NCBI GenBank assembly: GCA_039809865.1
Contig: JBDHVW010000034.1
Location: 12,431-76,430, forward strand
Origin: QWHO01 sp039809865
GTDB taxonomy: Bacteria; Vulcanimicrobiota; Xenobia; Xenobiales; QWHO01
DNA: 64,000 nucleotides
Reading direction: 5' to 3'
The first letter of the stretch is position 1, and every line of letters starts with the position of its first letter. Positions 40,036 through 48,252 of the stretch are shown piece after piece. A program made the position numbers and the translations under genes. The notes beneath the pieces were generated by a model. That model saw nothing but the letters and a program-made list of their open reading frames with translations, was not told the origin of the DNA and ran no database searches.

Positions 40036-41673
40036 ATGCGCCGACCCCCGGGTCTGATCTACGCACTGGACGACGTTCCGCCGCTCGGCAAGCTGACCCT
40101 GATGGGGCTGCAGCAGGCCGTGCTGCAATCCATCTTCCTGATCGTCCCCATCCTGGTCACGCACAGCGCCGGCCTTTCGTTCGCCGATCGCCAGAACACC
40201 ATCAGCCTCTCGCTGGTGGTGCTGGCGCTGGGGAGCGCCATGCAGGCCAACCGCCGCACGGGCTCGGGCATGCTGACCCCGCCGGTGCTGACCGCCACCT
40301 ACCTGACCGCCAGCCTGCAGGCCGCCAAGCTGGCCGGCATGGCCCTGGTGGCGGGCATGACGATGGTCGCCGGAGCGGCCGAGATCGCCCTGGCGGCGCT
40401 GCTCAAGCCGTTGCGCAGCTTCTTGCCGACCTACCTGTGCGGGCTCATCACGGTGGCGGTCGGCTTCGATGTGGGATTGGTGGGAGTGGACGAGCTGCTG
40501 GGCATGCAGGGTCGCCACACACCGCTCGATATCGCGGCCGGCATGGTGACGCTGAGCACGATGATCGGCTTTTCGGTCTGGGGCCGCAACATGGTGCGGC
40601 TGCTGGCCCCCATGCTGGGCATTCTGGCCGGCGCTTCGCTGACGGTCGTCACGGGCCAGCTCGACCCGCAGCGCGTGGCCGACATGCAGCAGGCCTCGTG
40701 GGTGGGTCTCCCCCACTTGCCCGCCTTCGGCTACGCCCTGCGCGAGGAGTGCTTCATCCCGTTCCTGGTGGGCGCCCTGGCCTGCGCTCTGCGCACCGTG
40801 GGCGTGCTGGCCACCGCCCAGAAGATCAACGACGCCGACTACCAGCGACCCGAGACGACCGGAATCACGCGGGGCGTGGTCGCCGACGGGGCCACCACCC
40901 TGATCGCGGGGGCCCTGGCTTCGCCCGGCGTGGCGGCCAGCCCCAGCTCGGTGGCCATCAGCGAGACCACCGGCGCCACCAGCCGGGTCATCGCCTACGC
41001 GGCGGGCGCGTGGCTGTTGCTGCTGGCCCTGCTCCCGCGCCTGGCGGCCTCCTTCCTGGTGGTGCCCGATCCCGTGCTGGGAGGGTCCTTCGTCTACATG
41101 GGCGCAACGCTCTTCAGCAGTGGGCTGAAGATGGTCACCGCCCGGCCGCTGGACATCCGCCACACGATGGTGATCGGGGTGGCCGTCATGTTGGGGCTGG
41201 CCCGCAAAGTGACCCCGAGCTTCTTTGAAGCGCTGCCGAGCCCGTGGAACCTGTTCTCGGGCTCGCTCCTGACGCTGACCACGTTGTCCGGCCTCGCCCT
41301 GTTCGCCATCCTGCGTATCGGTTCGAAGCAGACCGCCACCATGGTGCAAATGGATCTGCCCGAGCAAGCGAAGAAGTGGCCCGTCCCCGAAGCCATCCGG
41401 AAGGATACCCAGGAGATGGTCGGCCGCCTGGTGCGGGTCGTGCAGGACCACCACCTGGTTTCGGGCGAGGTGCAGGTGGACGTGAGCTATGACGAGACCA
41501 GCTACGCGGTCGAGCTGACCTACACGGGCACCCCCCTGGTGCTGGCCCAGCACGGGGTCAGCGAGCCCAGCGATCAGGGCCTGTTCGAGTTCCTCGAGCA
41601 GATTCAGCCGGACGAGCTGCAGTCGTTCGAGAAGCGGGGGCAGAGCCGCGTGAAGGTGGTTTTCGCCCTGTAG
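40036..41673 (+). CDS. NCS2-family nucleobase permease with extra C-terminal domain
   Basis: A 545-residue protein. Residues 1-430 are an NCS2 (xanthine/uracil) permease with about 12-14 spans. The conserved region ASPGVAASPSSVAISETTGATS near residue 300 corresponds to the family substrate-binding loop. Residues 434-545 are an added soluble domain (GEVQVDVSYDETSYAVELTYTG), vaguely like a GHKL ATP-binding module. Members import purines or pyrimidines with protons. The substrate is not defined by visible residues. The next gene follows after 17 nt. Confidence 0.88.
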   Translation: MRRPPGLIYALDDVPPLGKLTLMGLQQAVLQSIFLIVPILVTHSAGLSFADRQNTISLSLVVLALGSAMQANRRTGSGMLTPPVLTATYLTASLQAAKLAGMALVAGMTMVAGAAEIALAALLKPLRSFLPTYLCGLITVAVGFDVGLVGVDELLGMQGRHTPLDIAAGMVTLSTMIGFSVWGRNMVRLLAPMLGILAGASLTVVTGQLDPQRVADMQQASWVGLPHLPAFGYALREECFIPFLVGALACALRTVGVLATAQKINDADYQRPETTGITRGVVADGATTLIAGALASPGVAASPSSVAISETTGATSRVIAYAAGAWLLLLALLPRLAASFLVVPDPVLGGSFVYMGATLFSSGLKMVTARPLDIRHTMVIGVAVMLGLARKVTPSFFEALPSPWNLFSGSLLTLTTLSGLALFAILRIGSKQTATMVQMDLPEQAKKWPVPEAIRKDTQEMVGRLVRVVQDHHLVSGEVQVDVSYDETSYAVELTYTGTPLVLAQHGVSEPSDQGLFEFLEQIQPDELQSFEKRGQSRVKVVFAL

Positions 41674-41690
41674 AGCGAATTCTACCTATT

Positions 41691-43202
41691 GTGCAGCCCC
41701 TGACCCAGGTATCGAGCGTGTCCAGCCTGACGCGGCCGACGCCCTCCGCCCCCGCGAGCCGTCCCGAGACGACGACCCCGCCCGGCGTCCAGGACACCGC
41801 CACCGTCGCCCGACCGCGGCGCACCGCCGGCCGCCTGGTGCGCGGCCTGGCGCAGGTCTCGCTGCTGGTGGGGATGGCCGTGGGCCTCAACCTGGGCTAC
41901 CACGGCGCGACCTCGGTGGCCCACCAGATCGCGTCGCGCGACGCCACGCTCAGCGCGGACAAGAACCTGACCCCGCAGCAGCACTCCCTGGCCTCGGCAG
42001 AGCTCGAGGCGTTCGGCAGCCCCACGTTGCACTGGCTGGGCGATCGGGGCGTGCGCATCCAGATCGTCGAGGAGGATGTGGAGTCGGCCCGGATTCTGGA
42101 GCAAAACGGCTATCTGCGCACGACCGACCGCATGCAGCTGGCCCAGGAGGCGATCGACCTCAGGGTCAAGATGGATCAGGCGCTGGTCAGCCCGGAGCTG
42201 AAAGCGCGCCTTTCCCGCATCGACTCCATCCAGGCCGAGCAGGCCGAGGTCATGAAGAAGTGGCGCCAGGAGAACGGGCTGCCCGAAACCGTCGTGGGCT
42301 GCGGCGTTTTCGGCGGGGTCGGGATGATGGGCGCGGGCGCCCAGCTCCCGCCCCGGATGAGCGAGCTGGGCAAGTCGCTGCTGGCGGCGTTGCAGGCGCG
42401 CGAGGAGGTCTTGAAGCAAGCTGCGGGCACCTGGGGAGCGGGGGTCGCTTTCCCGGGTAGCATGGAATTCTCCCTGGACCTGGCCGGCGCCAAGACCGAC
42501 GCGCAGAAAAGCGAATATCGCGCGCTCATGGAGCTTGCCAATGGCGACCGGTTGGAGCAGGCCCGGGGGGCCGCGCTGGCGCAGGCCGAGGCGACCCTGG
42601 CCACGATTCCGGAAGGCCCTGCCCGGGAGGCCGCCCAGAAGTGGGTGGCGACCATGCGCTCGCAGCCCGACAAGATTTTTCTCGACCGGGCGCGTTTTGG
42701 CATCGTGGAGCCTCCGGTCGTGTACGTGGGCGACAAGCTCGTGCCGCGCGACGGGCTCGAGAGCATCCACGCGCTTGGCTTCTACATGCCCGTGTCCGGC
42801 GGTATCGAGGTGGATGCCAACCAGCTCGGCACTACCCACACGCTGAGCCACGAGATCGGCCACGCCATCGAGGACCAGCTCAGCAAAGAGGATCCGCACT
42901 GGTACGAGACCGAGTTCAAGCCGCGCCTGCAGGCCGCCTACGACGCCGCGAAGGCGCGTCCGGGCACGCCCGCCTCACAGTATGGCTTGAAGAACACGGG
43001 CGAATACATCGCCGAGGGCGTCAAGCTGCACTTCGAGTCCCCCGACTTTCTGGCCAAGACTGACCCCGAGCTGGCCGAGCTGACGCGGGTGATGCTGCAA
43101 CGGGCCGACCAGAAGGGCGGCCAGGGCTTCCTGGGCAGCCTGGCCCTGCTGGGCGGCCTGGGCATGTTCGCCGCCTCGGCGTTTTTGCTCAGACGCTCCT
43201 GA
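41691..43202 (+). CDS. anthrax-lethal-factor-like (ATLF) zinc metallopeptidase
   Basis: A 503-residue protein. After a Thr/Pro/Ser-rich leader comes a membrane span near 52-72 (VSLLVGMAVGLNLGY). The C-terminal third has HTLSHEIGHAIED (zinc His387 and His391, catalytic Glu388) and NTGEYIAEGVKLHF, whose Glu437/Glu442 suits the third ligand, as in ATLF-type peptidases. A final hydrophobic helix (LGSLALLGGLGMFAASAFLL) ends in RRS, like a C-terminal sorting or anchor tail. Start is GTG at 41691; GTG at 41718 is an alternative. It follows the permease gene closely. Confidence 0.82.
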   Translation: MQPLTQVSSVSSLTRPTPSAPASRPETTTPPGVQDTATVARPRRTAGRLVRGLAQVSLLVGMAVGLNLGYHGATSVAHQIASRDATLSADKNLTPQQHSLASAELEAFGSPTLHWLGDRGVRIQIVEEDVESARILEQNGYLRTTDRMQLAQEAIDLRVKMDQALVSPELKARLSRIDSIQAEQAEVMKKWRQENGLPETVVGCGVFGGVGMMGAGAQLPPRMSELGKSLLAALQAREEVLKQAAGTWGAGVAFPGSMEFSLDLAGAKTDAQKSEYRALMELANGDRLEQARGAALAQAEATLATIPEGPAREAAQKWVATMRSQPDKIFLDRARFGIVEPPVVYVGDKLVPRDGLESIHALGFYMPVSGGIEVDANQLGTTHTLSHEIGHAIEDQLSKEDPHWYETEFKPRLQAAYDAAKARPGTPASQYGLKNTGEYIAEGVKLHFESPDFLAKTDPELAELTRVMLQRADQKGGQGFLGSLALLGGLGMFAASAFLLRRS

Positions 43203-43219
43203 CGTCGAGTATGTGAGCT

Positions 43220-44400
43220 AGAGGGCTCGCGAAGCGCCCTATATCGCCGTGGGCGCGGGCCTATAGGCTCGCGGAAATCCCTATAGGCCGTGGGCGCGGG
43301 CCTATAGGCTCGCGGGGCGCCCTAGGCCGTGGGCGCGGGCGTATAGGCTCGTGGGGCGCCCTATAGGCCCTGGGCGCGGGCCTATAGGCTCGCGGAAAGC
43401 CCTAGGCCGTGGGCGCGGGCCTATAGGCTCGCGGAAAGCCCTAGGCCGTTGGCACGGGCCTATAGGCTCGCGGAGCGCCCTGGGCCCGGGCGCGGGCCTA
43501 TAGGCTCGCGGAGCGCCCTGGGCCCGGGCGCGGGCCTACAGGCTCGCGGAGCGCCCTATAGGCCGTGGGCGCGGGCCTACAGGCTCGCGGAGCGCCCTAT
43601 AGGCCGTGGGCGCGGGCCTATAGGCTCGCGGAAATCCCTAGGCCGTGGGCGCGGGCCTATAGGCTCGCGGAAATCCCTAGGCCGTGGGCGCGGGCCTACA
43701 GGCTCGCGGAGCGCCCTATAGGCCGTGGGCGCGGGCCTATAGGCTCGCGGAAAGCCCTAGGCCGTGGGCGCGGGCCTATAGGCTCGCGGAAATCCCTATA
43801 GGCCGTGGGCGCGGGCCTATAGGCTCGCGGGGCGCCCTAGGCCGTGGGCGCGGGCGTATAGGCTCGTGGGGCGCCCTATAGGCCCTGGGCGCGGGCCTAT
43901 AGGCTCGCGGAAAGCCCTAGGCCGTGGGCGCGGGCCTATAGGCTCGCGGAAAGCCCTAGGCCGTTGGCACGGGCCTATAGGCTCGCGGAGCGCCCTGGGC
44001 CCGGGCGCGGGCCTATAGGCTCGCGGAGCGCCCTGGGCCCGGGCGCGGGCCTACAGGCTCGCGGAGCGCCCTATAGGCCGTGGGCGCGGGCCTACAGGCT
44101 CGCGGAGCGCCCTATAGGCCGTGGGCGCGGGCCTATAGGCTCGCGGAAATCCCTAGGCCGTGGGCGCGGGCCTATAGGCTCGCGGAAATCCCTAGGCCGT
44201 GGGCGCGGGCCTACAGGCTCGCGGAGCGCCCTATAGGCCGTGGGCGCGGGCCTACAGGCTCGCGGAAAGCCCTAGGCCGTGGGCGCGGGCCTATAGGCTC
44301 GCGGAAAGCCCTAGGCCGTTGGCACGGGCCTATAGGCTCGCGGAAGTCCCTAGGCCGTTGGCACGGGCCTATAGGCTCGCGGAAATCCCTACCGCCGGCC
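43220..44400. repeat. 1.2-kb tandem array with 515-bp higher-order period
   Basis: About 29 contiguous units of 38-42 bp, each with GCGGGCCTATAGGCTCGCGG and a variable link (AAATCCCTA, AAAGCCCTA, AGCGCCCTA) plus GGCCGTGGGC. A block of 13 units (515 bp) starting near 43262 is repeated almost exactly from 43777. CCTATAGG is palindromic in each unit. Open frames in the array follow the repeat and have no other support. The remaining 44401-44598 holds no gene that I can see, only the leader of the 44599 gene. Confidence 0.93.
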
Positions 44401-44598
44401 ATCGCCAACCGCTACAACTTAAAACCACCGTCAAAGGGTCATCTTGAACGCGCTTAGAATCATCCGAACCATGCTTGTGGGAGCAGCGGGGCTTGATTTT
44501 CGAGGGCGCAGGCCTGTCCGTCGCCATCCTCTGACAGGCACTTCGCGCTGTGGGACCGGCAGTCACGTGCTGCTGCGGACCCAGAGGGCGTTCGCCTC

Positions 44599-45324
44599 GT
44601 GAGGGCCTTCCTGACGCTCCTCGTCTGTCTCTTACTCGCGCTCCCCGCCCTCGCCCAGGAGCCTGAAGAGGACTCACGGCTGCTCCACGTCGACCCCACC
44701 TATCTGGCCCCCTACGTGAACCTGGGCTACCAGGTCGGCACCCGGCCCGACGGGCGTTTGCTGAGCCGTCCCAACCTGGAGGTCCTGGTTCCTTTCGGCC
44801 ACGAGGATACCCAGGCGGTCACGGTCCGCACCGCCTATGACTTTCTGGGCGACGTCGAGTCGGCCGAGGACGTCGAGCTGCTCTACACCTGGCTCTTCGA
44901 CCACCAGGACGAGTTCTGGCAATCGGCCGTGATCCACGCCACTCTGCCGACCGCCGGCGACCCTCTGGTCGGGGGTTTCTGGTCGATCGAGGGCGAGTAC
45001 AACTCGCGCTGGTTCATCGACGAGGACCTGCTCTGGGTCAACGAGCTGCACTACAATCACAACCTCACGCTCGACAGCGACTACCTGGAAGGCACCACCG
45101 AGCTGACCATGCTCATCTCCGAAGACTATCTGGTCACCGTCGGCGGGACCCTTCGCCAGCAGCTGAGCCCCGGAGCGACCGCGGTCGTGGCGCGCGTCGG
45201 GTGCGGTCGCAGCCTGGACGACGAGACCAACCTCAACCTCACGCTCCAGCAAGCCCTGACCCCGCCGGCCCGGGCGGTCTTCGGCGACTTCAACGTCCTG
45301 ATCAACCTCACGCGCAGCTTCTAG
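44599..45324 (+). CDS. predicted outer-membrane beta-barrel protein
   Basis: A 241-residue protein starting at GTG. A signal peptide (LTLLVCLLLALPALAQ) is followed by alternating polar/hydrophobic strands (VEVLVPFG-type LEVLVPFGHEDTQAVTVRTAY, ELHYNHNLTLDSDYLEG). The last residues NVLINLTRSF end in Phe after an aromatic/hydrophobic strand, as outer-membrane proteins do for BAM recognition. This is the best local evidence for a diderm envelope. The 3' end overlaps the SRPBCC gene by 4 nt. Confidence 0.72.
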   Translation: MRAFLTLLVCLLLALPALAQEPEEDSRLLHVDPTYLAPYVNLGYQVGTRPDGRLLSRPNLEVLVPFGHEDTQAVTVRTAYDFLGDVESAEDVELLYTWLFDHQDEFWQSAVIHATLPTAGDPLVGGFWSIEGEYNSRWFIDEDLLWVNELHYNHNLTLDSDYLEGTTELTMLISEDYLVTVGGTLRQQLSPGATAVVARVGCGRSLDDETNLNLTLQQALTPPARAVFGDFNVLINLTRSF

Positions 45325-45791
45325 CCGAAGCGCGCGTCGAGCTTGGTGAGCTGGCTCTTGAAGCCTTCCTCTTGCATGCGGGTGAAGTGCTCGTCGTGCA
45401 TGCCGTCGAGAGTGACGACCATGCGCACCTGCTCGCCGGTAGCCTGGAAGTCGACTGCGATGTGGCTCTCGTAGGCCGCGACGCCCGGCAGGAAGTCGAT
45501 CACGTTGGTCAGCACCAGCCGCTCGCGCGGTTTCAGCTCGCTGAAACGCGACTGGACCGAGTGGGAAGGCGGCTGGCCGATCTTTTTCATGCCCTCGATC
45601 ATCTCCGGGCTGTCGGCGATCATCTCGTAGCGCAGAATGCCGTCAGGGCGGGCGTCCAGCTCGTAGACCTCGACCCGGAAGCCCTGCGGGCCCCACCAGG
45701 ATTCGAAGCCCTCGCGGGTCGTCCAGAGCTCCCAGATCTCCTCGAGGGTCGCCCGATAGGTGCGCTCCACCACGATCCTGGCCTGGTTCAT
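45321..45791 (-). CDS. SRPBCC/AHSA1-family protein
   Basis: A 156-residue protein of the AHA1/polyketide-cyclase-like fold: VVERTYRATLEEIWELWTT, WWGPQGFRVEVYELDARPDG and LVVTLDGMHDEHFTRMQEEGF-type C-terminus are the family blocks. These proteins bind hydrophobic ligands; the ligand is unknown. It has GGAG before the ATG, which overlaps the ArsR stop (ATGA). The ArsR-AHSA1 pair is common, and the ligand probably relates to the repressor signal. Confidence 0.9.
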   Translation of the reverse strand: MNQARIVVERTYRATLEEIWELWTTREGFESWWGPQGFRVEVYELDARPDGILRYEMIADSPEMIEGMKKIGQPPSHSVQSRFSELKPRERLVLTNVIDFLPGVAAYESHIAVDFQATGEQVRMVVTLDGMHDEHFTRMQEEGFKSQLTKLDARFG

Positions 45792-46105
45792 CGTTGTTGT
45801 CTCCTTTTCTCGAGAGCGGCACCCAATCGGTCCAGTCTCTCTTCCCAAAGTTGGCGATACTGCCCGAGCCAGGCATCCAGCTCCTGAAAGGGCTCGGGCC
45901 GCAGCGAGTAGAGCCGCCGCTGGCCGTCGGGCCGCATCGAGACGAAGCCCGACTCGGAGAGGATGCGCAGGTGCCGCGACACGCCGGACTGATGGATGCC
46001 GGCCCGCTCGACCACCTCGCTCACGGGCTGCTCACCCGCCCGCAGCAGCTCGACGATGCGACGCCGCGTGGGATCAGCCAGAGCCTCGAAGGCAGTTGTT
46101 AGCAT
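45788..46105 (-). CDS. ArsR-family transcriptional regulator
   Basis: A 105-residue winged-helix repressor: FEALADPTRRRIVELLRAGE, VSEVVERAGIHQSGVSRHLR (recognition helix) and GFVSMRPDGQRRLYSL (wing). No metal cysteine pair is present, so it belongs to the non-metal branch paired with SRPBCC genes. The ATG lies directly after the -10 box of a strong promoter, so the mRNA may be leaderless. A palindrome covering the -10 suggests autoregulation. Confidence 0.92.
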   Translation of the reverse strand: MLTTAFEALADPTRRRIVELLRAGEQPVSEVVERAGIHQSGVSRHLRILSESGFVSMRPDGQRRLYSLRPEPFQELDAWLGQYRQLWEERLDRLGAALEKRRQQR

Positions 46106-46141
46106 GTCTATGTATATACACAACTATGCATCCAATGTCAA
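46106..46141 (-). promoter_or_regulatory. sigma-70 type promoter and operator of the ArsR-SRPBCC operon
   Basis: On the minus strand TTGACA (46136-46141) and TATATA (46113-46118) are separated by exactly 17 bp. The -10 lies in a perfect palindrome TGTATATACA (46111-46120), a probable ArsR operator. Only seven bases separate the -10 from the ATG, so transcription should start at or next to the start codon. Confidence 0.8.
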
Positions 46142-46171
46142 GAAGAGGGCGTGTGTCGAAATCTGGCCAGG

Positions 46172-47209
46172 ATGTTCACTCTGGCCGACTCTCCCTGGCC
46201 TCGGACGGGAGGTGACCGTGGAAATCGCTCCAATTCTCCGCTGGCCGGACCGACCGCAGGCCGGCTCGCCCACCAGGTCAGCCTGACGAGCGCAGGGCTG
46301 CAGGGACCCGCGGCCGTCATCGTCAGCTCGGACGGTAGCCTCCGCGTCACGTGTGGCGGGACGCTCTTCGGCGTCGACATCGGCGGAAAAGTTCCGTGGG
46401 GCCTGCCTCTGGGGGAGTGCCATTCCGCCCCGGTGGCGCTGGAGGACGGCCGGACCCTACTGGCTTCCAGAGAGTTCCTGCTCGTGGTCGATTCCGAAGG
46501 GCGAAAGGAGCTCGTCATTCCCTGCGGTTTTCACAGCGACGATTCTGGGCCGTCACCCAACATCAGTTGGGAGAACGAGCCGATCCTGACCTCCCCGATG
46601 GGCGAGGTCCGCATCCTTCGCGGGGGGGAGTGGCACCAAATTGGCGTTTTCGGGTACGATGTGCTTCCCCCCGCGCTCTATCCCGACGGAACCCTCGCGA
46701 TCTCCGGCTACTACGGGAAGGGCTTCTGTCGCGTTCAACCGAGTGGCAAATTCGTCTTTCGAAGCGGCCTCAAAGAGGCGGACCTGTTACCCTCGATCAA
46801 CGCCGAACTGGTGGCCGCGGTCGGCTCTCTGAACCAGGACCGATCGTGCTTCTTCGACCAGGAGGGCCGTGAGCTCGGCTCCTATCCCTCGGCATGCGTC
46901 TTCGCCGACTATGCTGGGGCCTGGGTCGCCCTCGAGCGCCAAGGTTTCCTCTCCCTTCTGACCAGCCAGGGCGAGACTCTCTGGCGCCGCGAGCTGCCCC
47001 TCGTCAGCGACTGGGGGTTGTGCCAGCCCGTGGTCGACGCAGCCGGTCGAACCTACGCGACAGTCGAAGGGGGCGTGGCCGCGCTCGACCCACAGGGCAA
47101 GCTGCTCTTTCTCTTGCAAGCTGGCGCCGAGCAAGCCGGTCCGCCAGCCATTGTGCGGCCGGGTCTGCTGGCCATGGTCGTGGGCCAGCGACTGTTGTTC
47201 ATCGAGTAG
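46172..47209 (+). CDS. PQQ-like beta-propeller protein
   Basis: A 345-residue protein that begins SPWPRTGGDRGNRSN, a typical lead-in of PQQ-like propellers. About six blade repeats follow, for example ALYPDGTLAISGYYGKGF, DQEGRELGSYP and TSQGETLWRRELPLVSDWG, VDAAGRTYATVEGGVAALD. No signal peptide is obvious. Such propellers act as binding scaffolds. It faces away from the ArsR gene. The start at 46172 is preferred over a GTG seven codons upstream because of CCAGG spacing. Confidence 0.75.
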   Translation: MFTLADSPWPRTGGDRGNRSNSPLAGPTAGRLAHQVSLTSAGLQGPAAVIVSSDGSLRVTCGGTLFGVDIGGKVPWGLPLGECHSAPVALEDGRTLLASREFLLVVDSEGRKELVIPCGFHSDDSGPSPNISWENEPILTSPMGEVRILRGGEWHQIGVFGYDVLPPALYPDGTLAISGYYGKGFCRVQPSGKFVFRSGLKEADLLPSINAELVAAVGSLNQDRSCFFDQEGRELGSYPSACVFADYAGAWVALERQGFLSLLTSQGETLWRRELPLVSDWGLCQPVVDAAGRTYATVEGGVAALDPQGKLLFLLQAGAEQAGPPAIVRPGLLAMVVGQRLLFIE

Positions 47210-47219
47210 CTTTGACCAG

Positions 47220-47530
47220 ATCCGGATCCGTTCCGGGGAGCGGATCCCTCCCAGCGCGATGGATCCATGCCTGCGAGCGGATCGGGATCCGTTCCGGGGA
47301 GCGGATCCCTCCCACCGCGATGGATCCATGCCCGCGAGCGGATCCCCCCGGGTGGATCCATGCCCGCGAGCGGATCGGGATCCGTTCCGGGGAGCGGATC
47401 ACTCCCACCGCGATGGATCCATGCCCGCGAGCGGATCGGGATCCGTTCCGGGGAGCGGATCCCTCCCACCGCGATGGGTCCATGCCCGCGCGCGAATCCG
47501 GATCCGTTCCGGGGAGCGGATCCCTCCCGA
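47220..47530. repeat. tandem array of a 61-bp GGATCC-rich repeat
   Basis: Five copies of a 61-bp unit, each with GGGATCCGTTCCGGGGAGCG, CTCCCACCGCGATGG and ATCCATGCCCGCGAGCGG. One copy is partial, giving a 93-bp step between 47288 and 47381. Units have many GGATCC sites. One inverted copy is at 3731-3790. It fills most of the 382-bp spacer between the propeller and lipoprotein genes, and no gene is seen in it. Confidence 0.9.
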
Positions 47531-47591
47531 GGCCAGCGGAGCAACGCGACCTCGCGGAAGGCTCGGCCGGGCAGGTCGCGAAAACCTCCCG

Positions 47592-47783
47592 ATGATCGCA
47601 CGCGCACTGCTCCTCGGAATCGCCGTCCTGACCGTCGCCTGTGGCACGACGGAGCCCACGACCACGCCCACGCCGCAGTCGGCCGTCACCCCCGCGCAGA
47701 CCCCCACGGTGCGGGCCACGCGCGACCCGTTCACCAACCAGCCCACCCCTAACGCTGCTGCCTCAAGCTCACAGCCGAAGTAA
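47592..47783 (+). CDS. small lipoprotein
   Basis: A 63-residue product. MIARALLLGIAVLTVACG is a lipoprotein signal with lipobox LTVAC; the Cys would be lipidated. The mature part is about 46 residues of Thr/Pro/Ser/Ala-rich sequence without a fold. The ribosome site is weak. Its 3' end overlaps the opposing pseudopilin gene by 35 nt. A real small gene is likely because of the sharp lipobox, but not certain. Confidence 0.6.
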   Translation: MIARALLLGIAVLTVACGTTEPTTTPTPQSAVTPAQTPTVRATRDPFTNQPTPNAAASSSQPK

Positions 47784-48252
47784 CCCTGTGCGTCCGCCCG
47801 CGCGCCTCGGCCTGGACCTCGATCACGACCAGGTCCATCTCGCCATCCGGCCGGTCGAAACGGACATAACCCGCAGCTCCGAGCAACGCCACCCGCTGCC
47901 CAGTACCTGCCTCCACGCGCTCTAACACCCCGCCGACAGCGCGCAGCGTGCGCACCGGCCCCCAGTCGATCCCCAGGCCATCCCCCACCAGAACCTGACC
48001 CGCGGCATCCCGCCGGGGCACCCGGTAAGCGATCTCCAAGGCCTGATGCGGCACACTCTCCACCAGCGCGTCCCCCAGCTCGGCGCGCGTCTTCTCCAGC
48101 GCCAACAGAGCCAGGCGGGCCGCCTCCGAGGCCGGATCGGCCTGGCGCTGGCTGCGCAGCATCGTCGCGTAAACCCACGTCAGGGCCAGCAGCAGCGTGC
48201 CAAAGAGCGCCGCCGCCAGCATGACCTCCAGCAGCGTATGACCCTTCTTCAC
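47749..48252 (-). CDS. prepilin-like protein (GspJ/PilW-like)
   Basis: A 167-residue protein beginning VKKGHTLLEVMLAAALFGTL: a class III prepilin leader with cleavage after Gly and Glu5 kept. A hydrophobic helix and small globular domain follow (GLGIDWGPVRTLRAVG, EMDLVVIEVQAEARG). The GTG overlaps the stop of the GspF/PilC-like gene (GTGA). It would be a minor pilin of the same machine. Confidence 0.86.
   Translation of the reverse strand: MKKGHTLLEVMLAAALFGTLLLALTWVYATMLRSQRQADPASEAARLALLALEKTRAELGDALVESVPHQALEIAYRVPRRDAAGQVLVGDGLGIDWGPVRTLRAVGGVLERVEAGTGQRVALLGAAGYVRFDRPDGEMDLVVIEVQAEARGRTHRVTSAVSLRQQR

Noticed and set aside
43449..43721. Open frames of 60-125 residues inside the 43.2-44.4 kb array (Arg/Gly/Leu-rich)
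   Set aside because: They simply translate the DNA repeat, occur in several frames and at 515-bp steps, and lack ribosome sites or domain similarity.
43220..44400. CRISPR array
   Set aside because: Units are contiguous and variable at fixed positions, with no unique spacers; no cas gene is near.
46151..46171. GTG start for the propeller protein
   Set aside because: The seven extra residues do not match the propeller lead-in and the ribosome site is poorer than for ATG at 46172.
47053..47607. Frames of 90-230 codons across the GGATCC repeat array
   Set aside because: Repeat translation in several frames (RIPPTAMDPCPRAD-like units), with no conserved domain; the 61-bp unit is not a multiple of three.
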